Below, in pieces: positions 1-8,464 of a DNA stretch of 28,562 bases. A model generated the notes under the pieces. It was given only the letters and a program-made list of their open reading frames with translations. It had not been told where the DNA came from and did not search any database. Within the stretch, counting starts at the first letter, position 1. Each line of letters opens with the position of its first letter. Origin of the DNA: Nostocoides sp. (lineage in GTDB: Bacteria > Actinomycetota > Actinomycetes > Actinomycetales > Dermatophilaceae); the NCBI GenBank assembly GCA_016702415.1, contig JADJEA010000013.1:1-28562 (forward strand), given 5' to 3'. The position numbers and the translations under genes were made by a program.

Positions 1-36
1 GAATGGGCAATCACGGCGGTGTCTAGGCTGGAAGGG

Positions 37-513
37 TCAGCCAGGCGGGGGGTGGAGCCGATGAGTCGTCGCGTGTCGCGCTTCGAGCGCCTGACGTGCC
101 TCGTCCGGGATCTCGATAACACTGTCCCCCAACCCGATCCGGACTCCGGCTATATCCTGGTTCCCGCGGATGCTCGATCGCTCGACGAGTTCCGCCGGGC
201 CAGGCCCCAGGCGCTGACCGACCGCAAACACGGCGTGCTGCGCGACCGGCTCGGCACCGACGAGGCGGGTGGCTGGTGCGGTCGGCACAACCGGCGACTT
301 CAGCTCGGCTGGTGCCATCTCGTGCTCGGTCTTGGACCGAACACCCAGATCGGTCACGAACTCCGACTGCGCCCGGACTGACGCCTTCCTGTATGACGTG
401 CCACCCTCCCGCGCTATCGCCGCCGCGGGGTCCACGCCTTCTGCATCGCCCGGCGACTCGAACTGGCTCGCGAGGCCGGAGCCGTGCGGGCGATCGACGA
501 TCACCAGCACCAA
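37..513 (-). CDS. possible hypothetical protein, leftward
   Basis: An open frame of 158 codons runs leftward with fairly GC-rich third positions and a mixed, soluble-looking composition (short motifs such as VLVIVDRPHGSG near the N-terminus and VIEIPDEARQ near the C-terminus). I do not recognise a family. A purine-rich AGGAGG lies about 14 nt upstream of the TTG start, which is further than ideal; a GTG two codons in is also possible. All three rightward frames across the same stretch are less protein-like, but frames in this window are often broken, so this may be a fragment. It would be divergent from the CelD-like gene at 641. Confidence 0.25.
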   Translation of the reverse strand: MVLVIVDRPHGSGLASQFESPGDAEGVDPAAAIAREGGTSYRKASVRAQSEFVTDLGVRSKTEHEMAPAELKSPVVPTAPATRLVGAEPVAQHAVFAVGQRLGPGPAELVERSSIRGNQDIAGVRIGLGDSVIEIPDEARQALEARHATTHRLHPPPG

Positions 514-640
514 TGCCGCGTCGATCGCCTCCTATCGCACGCTCGGGTTTCCGGCCCCGCAGCCAGCTGGTCCGTAACGCGGTCTCGGCCCGGACCGTCG
601 AGCTTCCTTGCACCACCCGCGTGGCTCCGGGAGGTGGCGC

Positions 641-2097
641 GTGCGGGTCGACGTCGTCCGCGACGCTGACGGGCTGGCCGCCCTCGCTGCGGATTGGACC
701 CGCCTGGATCGCACCGATCCGCGCCGCCGGTTCTATACGACGCACGCGTGCGTGCAGGCGTGGTGGGCGGCGTTCGGGGGAGACGCGGCACACGACCTCC
801 CGTCTTGGTCGCCCGTCACAATGGTGCGGTCGCCGGCATCCTTCCCTTGCGCGCCAACGGATCTCGGTGCGCAAGGAGGCCAGACGATACTGCGGTTCAC
901 CTCGCACGGCGACTGGATGGGCCTGGTTTGTGACCCGGCACTCGACCCCGGACCGTATGCCGCGTCCTCCTCGCCCGGATCGATGCGGACGACTCGTGGG
1001 ACCTCCTCTCCCTCGACAACCTCCGGGCGACGTCGGCGCTCGCGGCCTACGCGCTGGGCTCGGATCGGTGGAATCCCCATCTCGCGCACCGGGTCGAGCA
1101 CCCGCGGATCGACCTCCTGGGCGGCGTCAGGTCGCTCGCGGCCTTCGAGGCGGCCGGGCGGGTGCCGGCCAAGACCCGCAAGTACCGCGCCCGGCTCCTG
1201 CGCGACCATGACGTCCGGTTCGTCGTCCGCGGAAGGGATGAGGGCGACCTGCTGCCCGCCTCGGCCGGCTCCACGCGCTCGGAAGGACCATCTCGTGCGG
1301 GAGCAGGGCGCCGCGAGCGGCATTCTTGGTTTGAGGATCCGCTGCGGCGGGGGCATTACGCGGGGCTGTTCGCGGCGCCGGGTCTGGCAGTGACCTTCGG
1401 CTACGAAGGGCCGGATGGTGAACTCCTCGCCGCCCGGTCGACCTTCCGGCACGGGCGCACCCTGTTGTCCTGGACGAGCACCTATCACCCGGATCTGCGG
1501 GACTACCGGCTGGGCAAGGTCATTCAGTACGACATCCTCGACCACGTCCTGCGCCACGGCGGGGTCGACGCCTTCGACTTCGGGGCGGGCAGGTACCCAT
1601 GGAAGTTCGAGTGGACGACCGCCTTCGAGTCGCGTTACCGACTGCGTCTCGAGCGACCGTCCCGGGGCTCTTCCGTGTCCGGGAGCGCCGTGTCAGGGAG
1701 CACCGAGCCGGAGAGCACCGAGCCGGGGAGCACCGGGCCGAGGAGAGACGGGCCGGGGAGCGCGGCGGCGGCGACGCCGCGCACGCACCAACCCGTTAGC
1801 AGCGAGCGAGGGCCCGCCCAGGTCGGGCTGAACGAGGGGCTCGGCCGTCGCATCGGCCGTCGCATCGGCCGGGGGGTCGGCCGTCGAGGGGGGCGGATGC
1901 GCACCACGATTGCCCAGCGCCTATCCCGGGAGGAGATCTGGTGTATCTCGCCCGCCCGGGGACGAGCTGACCGTGTGGGGGCCTTGCTGGAGCGAGGATC
2001 GCTGGCCCACGTCCACCTTGTCCACCTCGGCCCCTGGGCCACGACGAGGCAGCGCCGGATGCTCGACGCCGAACTCAAGGACCCCATCACGGATTGA
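641..2097 (+). CDS. CelD/BcsL-family GNAT acetyltransferase, frameshifted
   Basis: The start is GTG 641, with GGGAGG at 629-634. The N-terminal part reads as the CelD-type opening (VRVDVVRDADGLAALAADW, then YTTHACVQAWWAAFGG), where an aromatic-rich 'W..AFG' segment precedes the first GNAT half. The second half is in another frame: HYAGLFAAPGLAVTFGYE, then LLSWTSTYHPDLRDYRLGK and GVDAFDFGAGRYPWKFEW at about 1350-1620, the typical end of this family. At least four frame changes are needed (near 780, 870, 950 and 1240-1320). Members transfer acyl groups to cell-surface glycans or amino sugars in known cases; the substrate here is unknown. The tail after about 1650 is repeat-rich and may not belong to the same protein. 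From about 1900 it weakly recalls a PIG-L-type start (EIWCISP), but that is only a guess. Confidence 0.7.
1681..1770 (+). repeat. 15-bp tandem repeat in the acetyltransferase tail
   Basis: About five to six imperfect 15-bp units of the type GGGAGCACCGAGCCG begin at 1681, 1696, 1711, 1726 and 1741. In the reading frame they give a five-residue repeat of the G-S-T-E-P type, a likely flexible linker. A second short repeat, CGTCGCATCGGC, follows at about 1843-1870 and gives Gly-Arg-Arg-Ile repeats. Confidence 0.8.
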
Positions 2098-2476
2098 GAG
2101 GCTCTCGCCCAGGCGATCCCGCGACGAACTGACCGCGGCGGGGAGGCGATCGGCATACCCCGGAAACGTCCACGCGCTGCCGCACCTGGCCCCCTCGGGT
2201 GGGCGCGGCGGGTGGCCGTGCGGGAGGCGCTCGCGGCATACCCCACGCGACCCATCGGATTGCCGTCGGAGGGCCGACCACCGACCTCGTCCGTGCCGAA
2301 GCCGACCGGGTCGGCGTCCGCGTGGTCGAGGTGACCCCGGCGGCAGCGACGCCGACGGGGCGGCGGGCGCAGGCGGTCATCGCGGCATACCGACTCTGGG
2401 ATCCCGACTCCGGTCGGTATGCCGCACACCCCGCATCCCGGTTCCTCGCGGAGTCGGCCGGGCCGCAGGACTGGAG
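2098..2476. other. 379-bp stretch without an assignable gene
   Basis: No family is recognisable here. The + strand frame from about 2199 to 2470 has coding-like composition (for example LVRAEADRVGVRVVEV and VIAAYRLWDPDSGRYAAH) and contains four copies of the CGGCATAC/GTATGCCG octamer between 2151 and 2425. It has no clean start or stop and runs antisense into the AraC gene. It may be the broken 3' half of the upstream gene or a remnant of a separate gene. Confidence 0.4.
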
Positions 2477-3306
2477 TCACGTCGTCGGGCCAGGCTCGCT
2501 GCCGTCGCTGCCGTGGTCCGCGGCGCGGCGGTACCGCCGGGGTCACTCCGAAGGCCCGAACGAAATGCCGGGCCAGATGCCGATCGTCGACGAACCCCGC
2601 GCGGTGGGCGATCTCCGTCACCGAGAGGCTCGTCATCCGCAACAGGCTTGCGCTGGAACGCACTCGGGCATCCCGACGGTAGCGCGCCGGGGCGATACCG
2701 ACCTGCGCGCGGAAGCGCCGCCGCCACGTTTCGTACGCCATACCGACCGCGGCGGCGACCTCTGTCAGCGCCACGTCGTCGTCCTCGTCCGCGAGCAGAT
2801 GCATCGATCTCGCCAGCCAGCCACCGGTCAGTGTCTCGGGGTCCGCCGGCGCGAGCGCGCGGATCAGGGCGGCCAGCAGGTCGAGCGCCTCCGCGTCCTG
2901 CGCCGACGTCGTCGTGGGTGGCGGGGCCAGCCGGACCCGCTCGAGGAGGGACTGCAGCCGGGCCGGATCCGCCGGGTCAACGACGCGGTCGCGCCCCCAG
3001 TGCCCCTCGCCGCGCGGCGAGATCGAACGCCGGGCCGGTCACGGCGCAGTACGCCTCGTCCCAGACGGCACCCGGCGACGGGCCGTACCAATGGGGCTCC
3101 CCCGGCCGAACCAGCACGAGCGACCCCGGCCCGAGCGGCGCGTCCCCGGTGACACCGCGATAGCCACCCGTGCCCCCGGTCACGAGCATCCAGCGCATGG
3201 GTCGGATACCGGCGCGGTGCCCGAGGCCGTATGCCGCGACCCCACGATCCGGCCGGCCAGTTCCCGCGCCCGAGGCCGACCGGCACCGGCGGCCGGACGG
3301 TGACAT
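2477..3306 (-). CDS. AraC-family transcriptional regulator, frameshifted
   Basis: The N-terminal part (from about 3306 leftward) reads as the cupin-like ligand domain of AraC regulators: IRPMRWMLVTGGTGGYRG, then LVLVRPGEPHWYGPSPG. The C-terminal part carries both helix-turn-helix motifs: LTEVAAAVGMAYETWRRRF with GIAPARYRR, then VTEIAHRAGFVDDRHLARHF followed by FGVTPA. One base restored near 2535 gives the canonical ARYRR ending and a TGA at 2477-2479, so the protein stops there. Another break lies between about 2830 and 2980. The ATG at 3306 is a reasonable but unproven start. The gene is divergent from the phytanoyl-CoA dioxygenase at 3481, so this protein is the obvious candidate regulator of that gene; the ligand is unknown. 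Confidence 0.77.
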
Positions 3307-3423
3307 AGGAGCCGACCGGAGGGCGGGGGTGGGTCAAGGGGACGAGCCATCGGCCAGAACGTACCGCAAGTGCCCAGCCTGTCCCGGCCATCCATGCTGC
3401 GCGGGCGTCAGGATATACCGCAG

Positions 3424-3445
3424 CGCACCTGCTTCGGCAGGTGCG
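3424..3445. promoter_or_regulatory. 9-bp hairpin with TTCG loop in divergent intergenic region
   Basis: A perfect inverted repeat (arm CGCACCTGC, loop TTCG, arm GCAGGTGCG) lies between the AraC gene and the dioxygenase, ending 35 nt before the dioxygenase ATG. A C-G closed UUCG tetraloop is exceptionally stable in RNA. No T-tract follows, so it is not an intrinsic terminator of the usual kind. It could be a leader hairpin or an operator for the divergent pair. Position and symmetry are seen; function is inferred. Confidence 0.5.
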
Positions 3446-3480
3446 GACGGTCCCAGCCCCCGCGTAGAGACGAGACGACG

Positions 3481-4318
3481 ATGACCACCACCCCGCCGCC
3501 AGCACAGCCCCACAGCTCCCGCGGTGGCCGCCCCGACGCTGGCTCGGGCGGCCGCGCTCCCGGCCGAGGAAGTGGACCGCTACCAGCGGGACGGGCACCT
3601 TCTCGTGCCGGGCCTCGCCACGCGTGCCGAGGCAGAGCACTTCGCACCCGTGATCGCGGCGGCGACCGCGCGGCATACCGAATCGGCGATCCCCTCGCCG
3701 AACGGGACACCTATGGCAAGCTTTCCTCCAGGTGATGAACCTGTGGCGGGAGGACGAGGCGGTGGCCCGTTTTGTGCTGGCCGACCGGTTCGCCGCGGTC
3801 GCCGCGCAACTGCTGGGCGTGCCGCGCGTGCGGCTCTACCACGACCAGGCGCTCTTCAGGAGCCCGGCGGCGGGTACCCCCTGGCATCAGGACGCGATGT
3901 ATTGGCCGCTCGACGGCCACCGGTGCATCACGATGTGGATGCCGTTGTGTGACATCGTGCCGGAGATGGGCGGTTGACCTTCGCCACGGGCTCGCATCTG
4001 TCCGGCCCGCTCAGCGACGTGACGATCTCGGATGCCAGCGAGGCACATTTCGAGTCGATCCTCGGCGGATTCCCGCTCGCGGCGCCACGGCCGATGCGGG
4101 CCGGTGACGCCACCTTCCACTCCGGCTGGACGGTCCACAAGGCCGGCGGCACCACCACCGACATGATGCGGGCCGTCATGACCGTCATCTATTTCGCCGA
4201 CGGCCTGACCGTCGCTCCTCCGTCGAACTCGTCTCAGGAGAACGACCTGCGGACCTGGCTCCCCGGGCTGCGGCCTGGCGATGTCGCCGCGAGCGAGGTC
4301 AACCCGCTGCTGGGGTGA
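3481..4318 (+). CDS. phytanoyl-CoA dioxygenase (PhyH) family protein, frameshifted
   Basis: A non-haem Fe(II)/2-oxoglutarate oxygenase of about 278 codons. After the N-terminus (LPAEEVDRYQRDGHLLVPGL) the frame shifts. It then reads LWREDEAVARFVLADRF and WHQDAMYWPL, which contains the HxD metal-binding pair, and after another break LTFATGSHLSGPLSD. The third metal ligand is in FHSGWTVHKAG, and the 2-oxoglutarate-binding arginine is probably in the MMRAVMTVIYFADG strand. Breaks lie near 3525, 3670, 3720 and 3977; correcting each by one base restores the family sequence. The start ATG 3481 has no strong Shine-Dalgarno. The natural substrate cannot be read from the sequence: PhyH relatives hydroxylate lipids, ectoine or secondary metabolites. 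The divergent AraC gene suggests inducible expression. Confidence 0.87.
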
Positions 4319-4371
4319 CCGACGCAGGTCGGATCCTGTCGAAGGACCCTGGTCGAGACGACCGGACCTCA

Positions 4372-4461
4372 TGGCGGTGGCGCAGGGATTCGAACCCTGG
4401 GTGGAGTCACCCCCACACGCGCTTTCGAGGCGCGCTCCTTAGGCCGCTCGGACACGCCACC
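4372..4461 (-). tRNA. tRNA-Ser(CGA)
   Basis: A leftward cloverleaf of 90 nt including an encoded CCA. The acceptor stem GGTGGCG pairs with CGCCACC, followed by discriminator G and CCA at 4372-4374. The anticodon stem is CGCGC/GCGCG around the loop CTCGAAA, so the anticodon is CGA (reads UCG). The T loop is TTCGAAT, and a long variable arm (about TGTGGGGGTGACTCCAC) is typical of serine tRNAs. Confidence 0.97.
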
Positions 4462-4475
4462 GCCGGAGCAGGGTA

Positions 4476-4938
4476 CTAGACGCGCTGCTCGGTGAAGAAA
4501 TCGCGCAGGAGGCCGGCGCACTCCTCCTCCCGGATGCCACCCACCACCTCCGCGCGGTGGGTGGCCCGGCGGTCCCGGGGATGTCCCAGACGGAGCCGCA
4601 GGCCCGATCTTGGGGTCCCAGGCGCCGAACACGATTCTCGCGACCCGCGCCAGCATGAGGGCCCCGGCGCACATGGGGCAGGGTTCGAGGTCACCGCGAG
4701 CGTGCATCCGTCCAACCGCCAGGTGCCCGTATGCCGTGCCGCCTCCCGCAGGGCGACCACCTCCGCGTGTCCCGCCGGGTCCCCTCGGCCTCGCGCACAT
4801 TCCAGCCGGTCCCGACGATTTCACCTCGCGGGTCGACGACGACCGCCCCGACGGGGACGTCGCCCGAGGCGAGGACGCCCGGGCGGCGGTCAGCGCGTGG
4901 CCCAGCCACGCGGCATACGCATCGGGGTCGGCGACCAC
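4476..4938 (-). CDS. tadA: tRNA-specific adenosine deaminase, frameshifted
   Basis: TadA converts adenosine-34 to inosine in the anticodon of tRNA-Arg(ACG). The chain starts at ATG 4938 (MVADPDAYAAWLGHALTAAR) and continues in shifting frames through GDVPVGAVVVDPRGEIVGTG. The catalytic zinc ligand and proton shuttle are in DPAGHAEVVALREAARH, and the other zinc ligands are in PCPMCAGALMLARV. It ends DFFTEQRV with TAG at 4476-4478. Total span is 463 nt, about 154 codons, normal for the family, but not a multiple of three, so the frame breaks are net +1. The start lies 16 bp from the divergent upp start, so both promoters must be very compact or lie inside the neighbouring gene. tRNA-Ser follows just downstream on the same strand. 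Confidence 0.93.
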
Positions 4939-4954
4939 CCGCTAAGTTTCCCTC

Positions 4955-5591
4955 ATGCGCGTGCACACGGCCGACCACCGCCTGATCCACCACAAACTGA
5001 CCTATCTGCGGGACAAGCGGACCGACAGCCCGACCTTCCGCCGGCTGACGGAGGAGTTGATGATCCTCCTCGCCTACGAGGCCACCCGCGATGTGCGGGT
5101 CGAGCCGTTCGCCATCGAGACCCCGGTCGGGCCCGACCGGCATCAAGCTCGCCAACCCCAAGCCGCTGATCGTGCCGATCCTGCGCGCCGGCCTGGGGAT
5201 GCTCGAGGGCATGGTCCGGCTGCTGCCCAGCGCGGAGGTCGGGTTACTCGGTATGCAGCGCAACGAGGAGACGCTGGTCGCGACGACCTATGCGAACCGG
5301 CTGCCCGAAGACCTCACCGACCGGCAGGTCTTTGTCCTCGATCCGATGCTCGCCACGGGTGGCTCGATGGTCGACGCGATCCGATTCCTGGTCGACCGGG
5401 GGGCGCGCGACATCACGGCCGTTACCCTGCTCGCCGCGCCGGAGGGGATCGCCTACATGCAGGAGGCGCTCGCGGACGTCCAGCCGGCGGTCACCCTGGT
5501 CACCGGAGCCATCGACGAGCGGCTCAACGAGCACGGCTACATCGTGCCCGGGCTCGGGGACGCCGGCGACCGCCTCTATGGCGTCGTCTGA
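4955..5591 (+). CDS. upp: uracil phosphoribosyltransferase, one frameshift
   Basis: The enzyme makes UMP from uracil and PRPP in pyrimidine salvage. It starts MRVHTADHRLIHHKLTYLRD at ATG 4955. The PRPP-binding loop is VFVLDPMLATGGSM, the uracil-binding C-terminal signature is GYIVPGLGDAGDRLYG, and IVPILRAGLGMLEGM is also family-typical. There is a single break: removing one C from the run at 5132-5134 joins FAIETPVGP to TGIKLANPKP and gives about 211 residues, the usual length. The gene is otherwise normal, which makes it one of the clearest signs that single-base indels here are artefacts. It is divergent from tadA with 16 bp between the starts. Confidence 0.97.
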
Positions 5592-5670
5592 GGCGCCCTC
5601 TCGAGCGTCGTCTGAGCGGGAACGCGCCCGCGCGCAGGTCGCCAGATAACGATTAACGCGGCGACTGCCG

Positions 5671-5689
5671 CCCCATGAGTACCATGGGG
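5671..5689. promoter_or_regulatory. 7-bp inverted repeat upstream of membrane miniprotein
   Basis: A perfect repeat (CCCCATG, spacer AGTAC, CATGGGG) sits 85 nt before the GTG of the small membrane gene and downstream of upp. It has operator-like symmetry, but no -10/-35 pair is convincing around it. Function is inferred only from position. Confidence 0.35.
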
Positions 5690-5774
5690 CACACTGACCT
5701 CACTGGTGCCCGCCTGCACCAACGGTCGCGCTCGCTTTGTCGCCCCGCCCGGGGCCCTGTCCAGGAGGTCCACG

Positions 5775-5949
5775 GTGTCCATGCCCCCGGTCAAGAAGAT
5801 CGTCGTGTGGCTGATCGTGGTCTTCCTGCTCTATGCGATCTTCACCAACCCGAACGATGCGGCCGACATCGTCTCGCGCGTGGCATCTGATCGCCAAGGC
5901 GGTCCACAACATCGCGAAGTTCTTCGACGCGCTGCTCAACCGCACCTAG
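5775..5949 (+). CDS. small single-span membrane protein, one frameshift
   Basis: A protein of about 58 residues. AGGAGG at 5763-5768 precedes GTG 5775, giving VSMPPVKKIVVWLIVVFLLY: a short basic start, then a hydrophobic span of about 15 residues. The sequence goes on with FTNPNDAADIVSRV. One base restored near 5880 gives WHLIAKAVHNIAKFFDALL and the TAG at 5947-5949. The C-terminal part is an amphipathic helix. I know no named function. It directly precedes the PH-domain membrane gene (about 10 bp gap), so the two are probably co-transcribed and may act together at the membrane. Confidence 0.77.
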
Positions 5950-5958
5950 GCGGCGGCG

Positions 5959-6766
5959 GTGGCGGTTGCCGAACGACCCTGGGTGGATCGAGTTCCCGCT
6001 CGTCGCGGAGAACTCGAAGGAACTGCGGCGCACGCTCACGGCTGGCGAGCGGGTGTTCTCAACGTCCCGCAACACGTCCTGTGCCTGTGGAAGCCCGCCC
6101 TGGCAGTGATCTTCCTCACGGCCGTGATGATCTCGTCCGTCGTTCACAAACCAACTCCCGAGCGGGCTCCTCACCCTGTGTTGGCTGGCCGCTGTCGCCT
6201 GGCTCGTCTGGAGCGAGTTCGAGCGGCGACACAACACCTTTGTCGCCACCGACCAGCGCATCCTCAAGATCGAGGGCCTGATCAATCGGCGCGTTCCGGT
6301 CATGCGGCGCGGGAAGGTCACCGACCTGGAACTCAAGCGCTCGCTCCTCGGGCGGGTCTTCAACCTCTGGGACGATCGTCATCGAGAGTGCCGGCCAAGA
6401 CCAGGCCCTCAACCGCATCACCTTCGTCCGCTATCCCGTCGCGACCTTCCGCCGACTCAACGCCATCGAGGCCAGGACATGCGCCAGGTCCGGGGCCGGC
6501 CCCGGCGCGGGGCGACGCGGGCGGCGTGGCGCGCCGGTGCGGCCCTCCGGCGCGCCACCGGGCGCATCCGCGGCGATGTGCCCCTCCAGACGAGCCATGA
6601 GGCGGGGACCTCCGCCACCCACGTGCGACCCGCACGATTCGACGGCTCCGGTCGGGACACCGACGAAATCCCGTTGTCCAAGCCCTCCCGGCCCGGCAGC
6701 GGGCGGGGAGAGCCCGGCATACCGACCAGGAAAGGCAAGTCCGACAACAGAAGGGAGCAGTCATGA
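5959..6766 (+). CDS. PH-domain (bPH2-like) membrane protein, frameshifted
   Basis: GTG 5959 is the likely start (VAVAERPW, then WIEFPLVAENSKELRRTL in the next frame). Two hydrophobic segments follow (LALAVIFLTAVMISSVV-like at about 6100-6140, and a TLCWLAAVAWLVWSEF-like segment at about 6175-6220). Next comes the bacterial PH core: FVATDQRILKIEGLINRRV, PVMRRGKVTDLELKRSLLG, then TIVIESAGQDQALNRITF and VRYPVATFRRLNAIE. This arrangement of two TM helices and one bPH domain is common next to tiny membrane proteins in actinomycetes. The tail after about 6475 is rich in Arg, Pro and Ser; the exact frame there is uncertain. The favoured frame ends TGA 6764-6766, overlapping the next ATG (ATGA), which argues for translational coupling to the permease. 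Confidence 0.77.
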
Positions 6767-8252
6767 GCGTCATGCGGACCAAGTCCATCGAGCAGACCCT
6801 GCGCGAAGGCGACGAGCCGGAGTATCAACTCAAGAAGCAGCTCACCGCCCTCGACCTGACGGTCTTCGGTATCGGCGTGGTCATCGGCGCCGGGATCTTC
6901 ACCGTCGCCGGCCGGGCCGCCTCCCAGCAGGCCGGCCCCGCCGTCGTCGTGTCGTTCATTCTCGCGGCCGTATGCTGCGCCCTCGCCGCCCTCTGTTATG
7001 CCGAGTTCGCCTCCGCGATCCCGGTGAGCGGGTCGGCATACACCTTTTCGTATGCCGGCCTCGGCGAGATCGTCGCGTGGATCATCGGGTGGGACCTGCT
7101 GCTCGAGCTCATGCTTGGCGCGAGCGTCGTCGCCCAGGGTTGGTCGATCTATCTCGGGATCTTCCTCGACCACCTGGGCATCACGATCCCGCCGTCGGTC
7201 GCCTATGGGTCGCATTTCGATCTGCCAGCATTCGTGCTCGTCATTCTCCTAACGGTCCTGGTCAGCATCGGCATCAAGGAATCGATGCGGGTCAACATGG
7301 CGCTGGTGGCGCTGAAGATCTTCATCGTCCTCTTCGTCATCGTCGCCGGGATCGGCTATATCAAGACCAGCAACTACTCGCCGTTCATCCCGCCATCGGT
7401 CCCGACCAAGGCCGGCTCGACGATGGAATCGCCGCTGCTGTGGGCGGCGCTCGGCCACACGCCGAGCCACTACGGGTGGATCGGCGTATTCGCTGGAGCC
7501 TCGCTCGTCTTCTTCGCCTATATCGGGTTCGACGTCGTCGCGACGACGGCGGAGGAAGCCAAGAACCCGGCGCGGGACCTGCCCCGCGGGATCATCGGCT
7601 CGCTGATCATCTGCACGGTCCTCTACTGCGCGACCGCACTCGTCCTGACCGGCATGGTGAGGTACGACAAGCTCGCCGAGGCCGGGTCGCTGGCCGGTGC
7701 GTTCGAGCAGGTGGGCCGACCCGGCTTTGCCACCCTCATCTCCGCGGGTGCCGTCGCCGGTCTGACGACGGTTGTCATGACGCTGATCATCGGGGCCACC
7801 CGCGTCGTCTTCGCGATGTCCCGTGACTGGCTGCTCCCGGCCGGCCTGGGCAAGGTCAATCCCAAGACCGGCACGCCGCTGAAGATCACCATCGGCCTCG
7901 GCACGATCATCGCCCTCACCGCCGCGCTTACGCCGGTGGGGAAGCTGGAGTACATGATCAATATCGGCACCTTGTCGGCGTTCTTCCTGGTCTCCTCGCC
8001 GTCCCGGTGCTGCGGAAGCGTCGGCCCGACTTCAAGCGCCCCTTCACCGTCCCCTTCAGCCCCTTCCTCCCGTGGCTATCGGCGGCAATCTGCGCCTACC
8101 TGATGCTCACGCTGCCGGTCGAGACCTGGATACGGTTCCTGATCTGGCTGCTGCTGGGCTTCATCATCTACTTCGCCTACAGCTACAAGAACAGTCGCCT
8201 CGCCGGCCGCTCCCCACAGGACTCCGGAGTGCCGAGCATGACGTCGACCTGA
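6763..8252 (+). CDS. APC-family amino-acid permease, one frameshift
   Basis: Secondary transporter of the amino acid-polyamine-cation superfamily, closest in style to the CAT/YfnA cationic amino-acid branch. ATG 6763 is preceded by GAAGGGAG. Residues 36-46 are the GIGVVIGAGIF substrate-binding motif of TM1. Eleven to twelve hydrophobic spans can be counted. VFFAYIGFDVVATTAEEAKNP is the characteristic TM6-loop region; the loop after TM8 contains RVVFAMSRDWLLP. One break near 7995 joins LSAFFLVS to VLRKRRPDFKRPF, after which the last two spans and a TGA at 8250-8252 follow. Corrected length is about 495 residues, normal for the family. The substrate (probably Lys, Arg or a neutral amino acid) is not certain. 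Confidence 0.94.
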
Positions 8253-8310
8253 GGCTCAGGCCCGGCCAGAGGATCGCGGCTGCTAGGGCTTCGGACTTCT
8301 CTCGCCGAAT

Positions 8311-8376
8311 TTGAGCACGCTAAATCGACTTGAGCACGCCATAAATGGCGTGCTCAAGTCGATTTAGCGTGCTCAA
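8311..8376. repeat. 32-bp perfect inverted repeat (hairpin) between convergent genes
   Basis: The left arm 8311-8342 and right arm 8345-8376 are exact reverse complements separated by AA; with one mismatch at 8310/8377 the match continues four more bases. Each arm contains the nonamer TTGAGCACG twice (8311 and 8330), so it appears four times, two per orientation. The element is markedly A/T-richer than its surroundings. It sits in the 212-bp gap between the converging permease and lipoprotein genes. There is no T-tract. It could be a bidirectional terminator or a dispersed palindromic repeat of the REP type. Confidence 0.96.
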
Positions 8377-8464
8377 GTTCGGGAGCTGGCGGCTGGGATG
8401 CACAGTTCCTCGGGCGACGCGGGCGTCGAGGCCTATTGGTTGGACTAGGCGTACGGGACTAGGC

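Noticed and set aside
8311..8376. Ordinary rho-independent terminator
   Set aside because: There is no T-tract on either side and the arms contain internal direct repeats, so it is kept as a repeat of unknown role.
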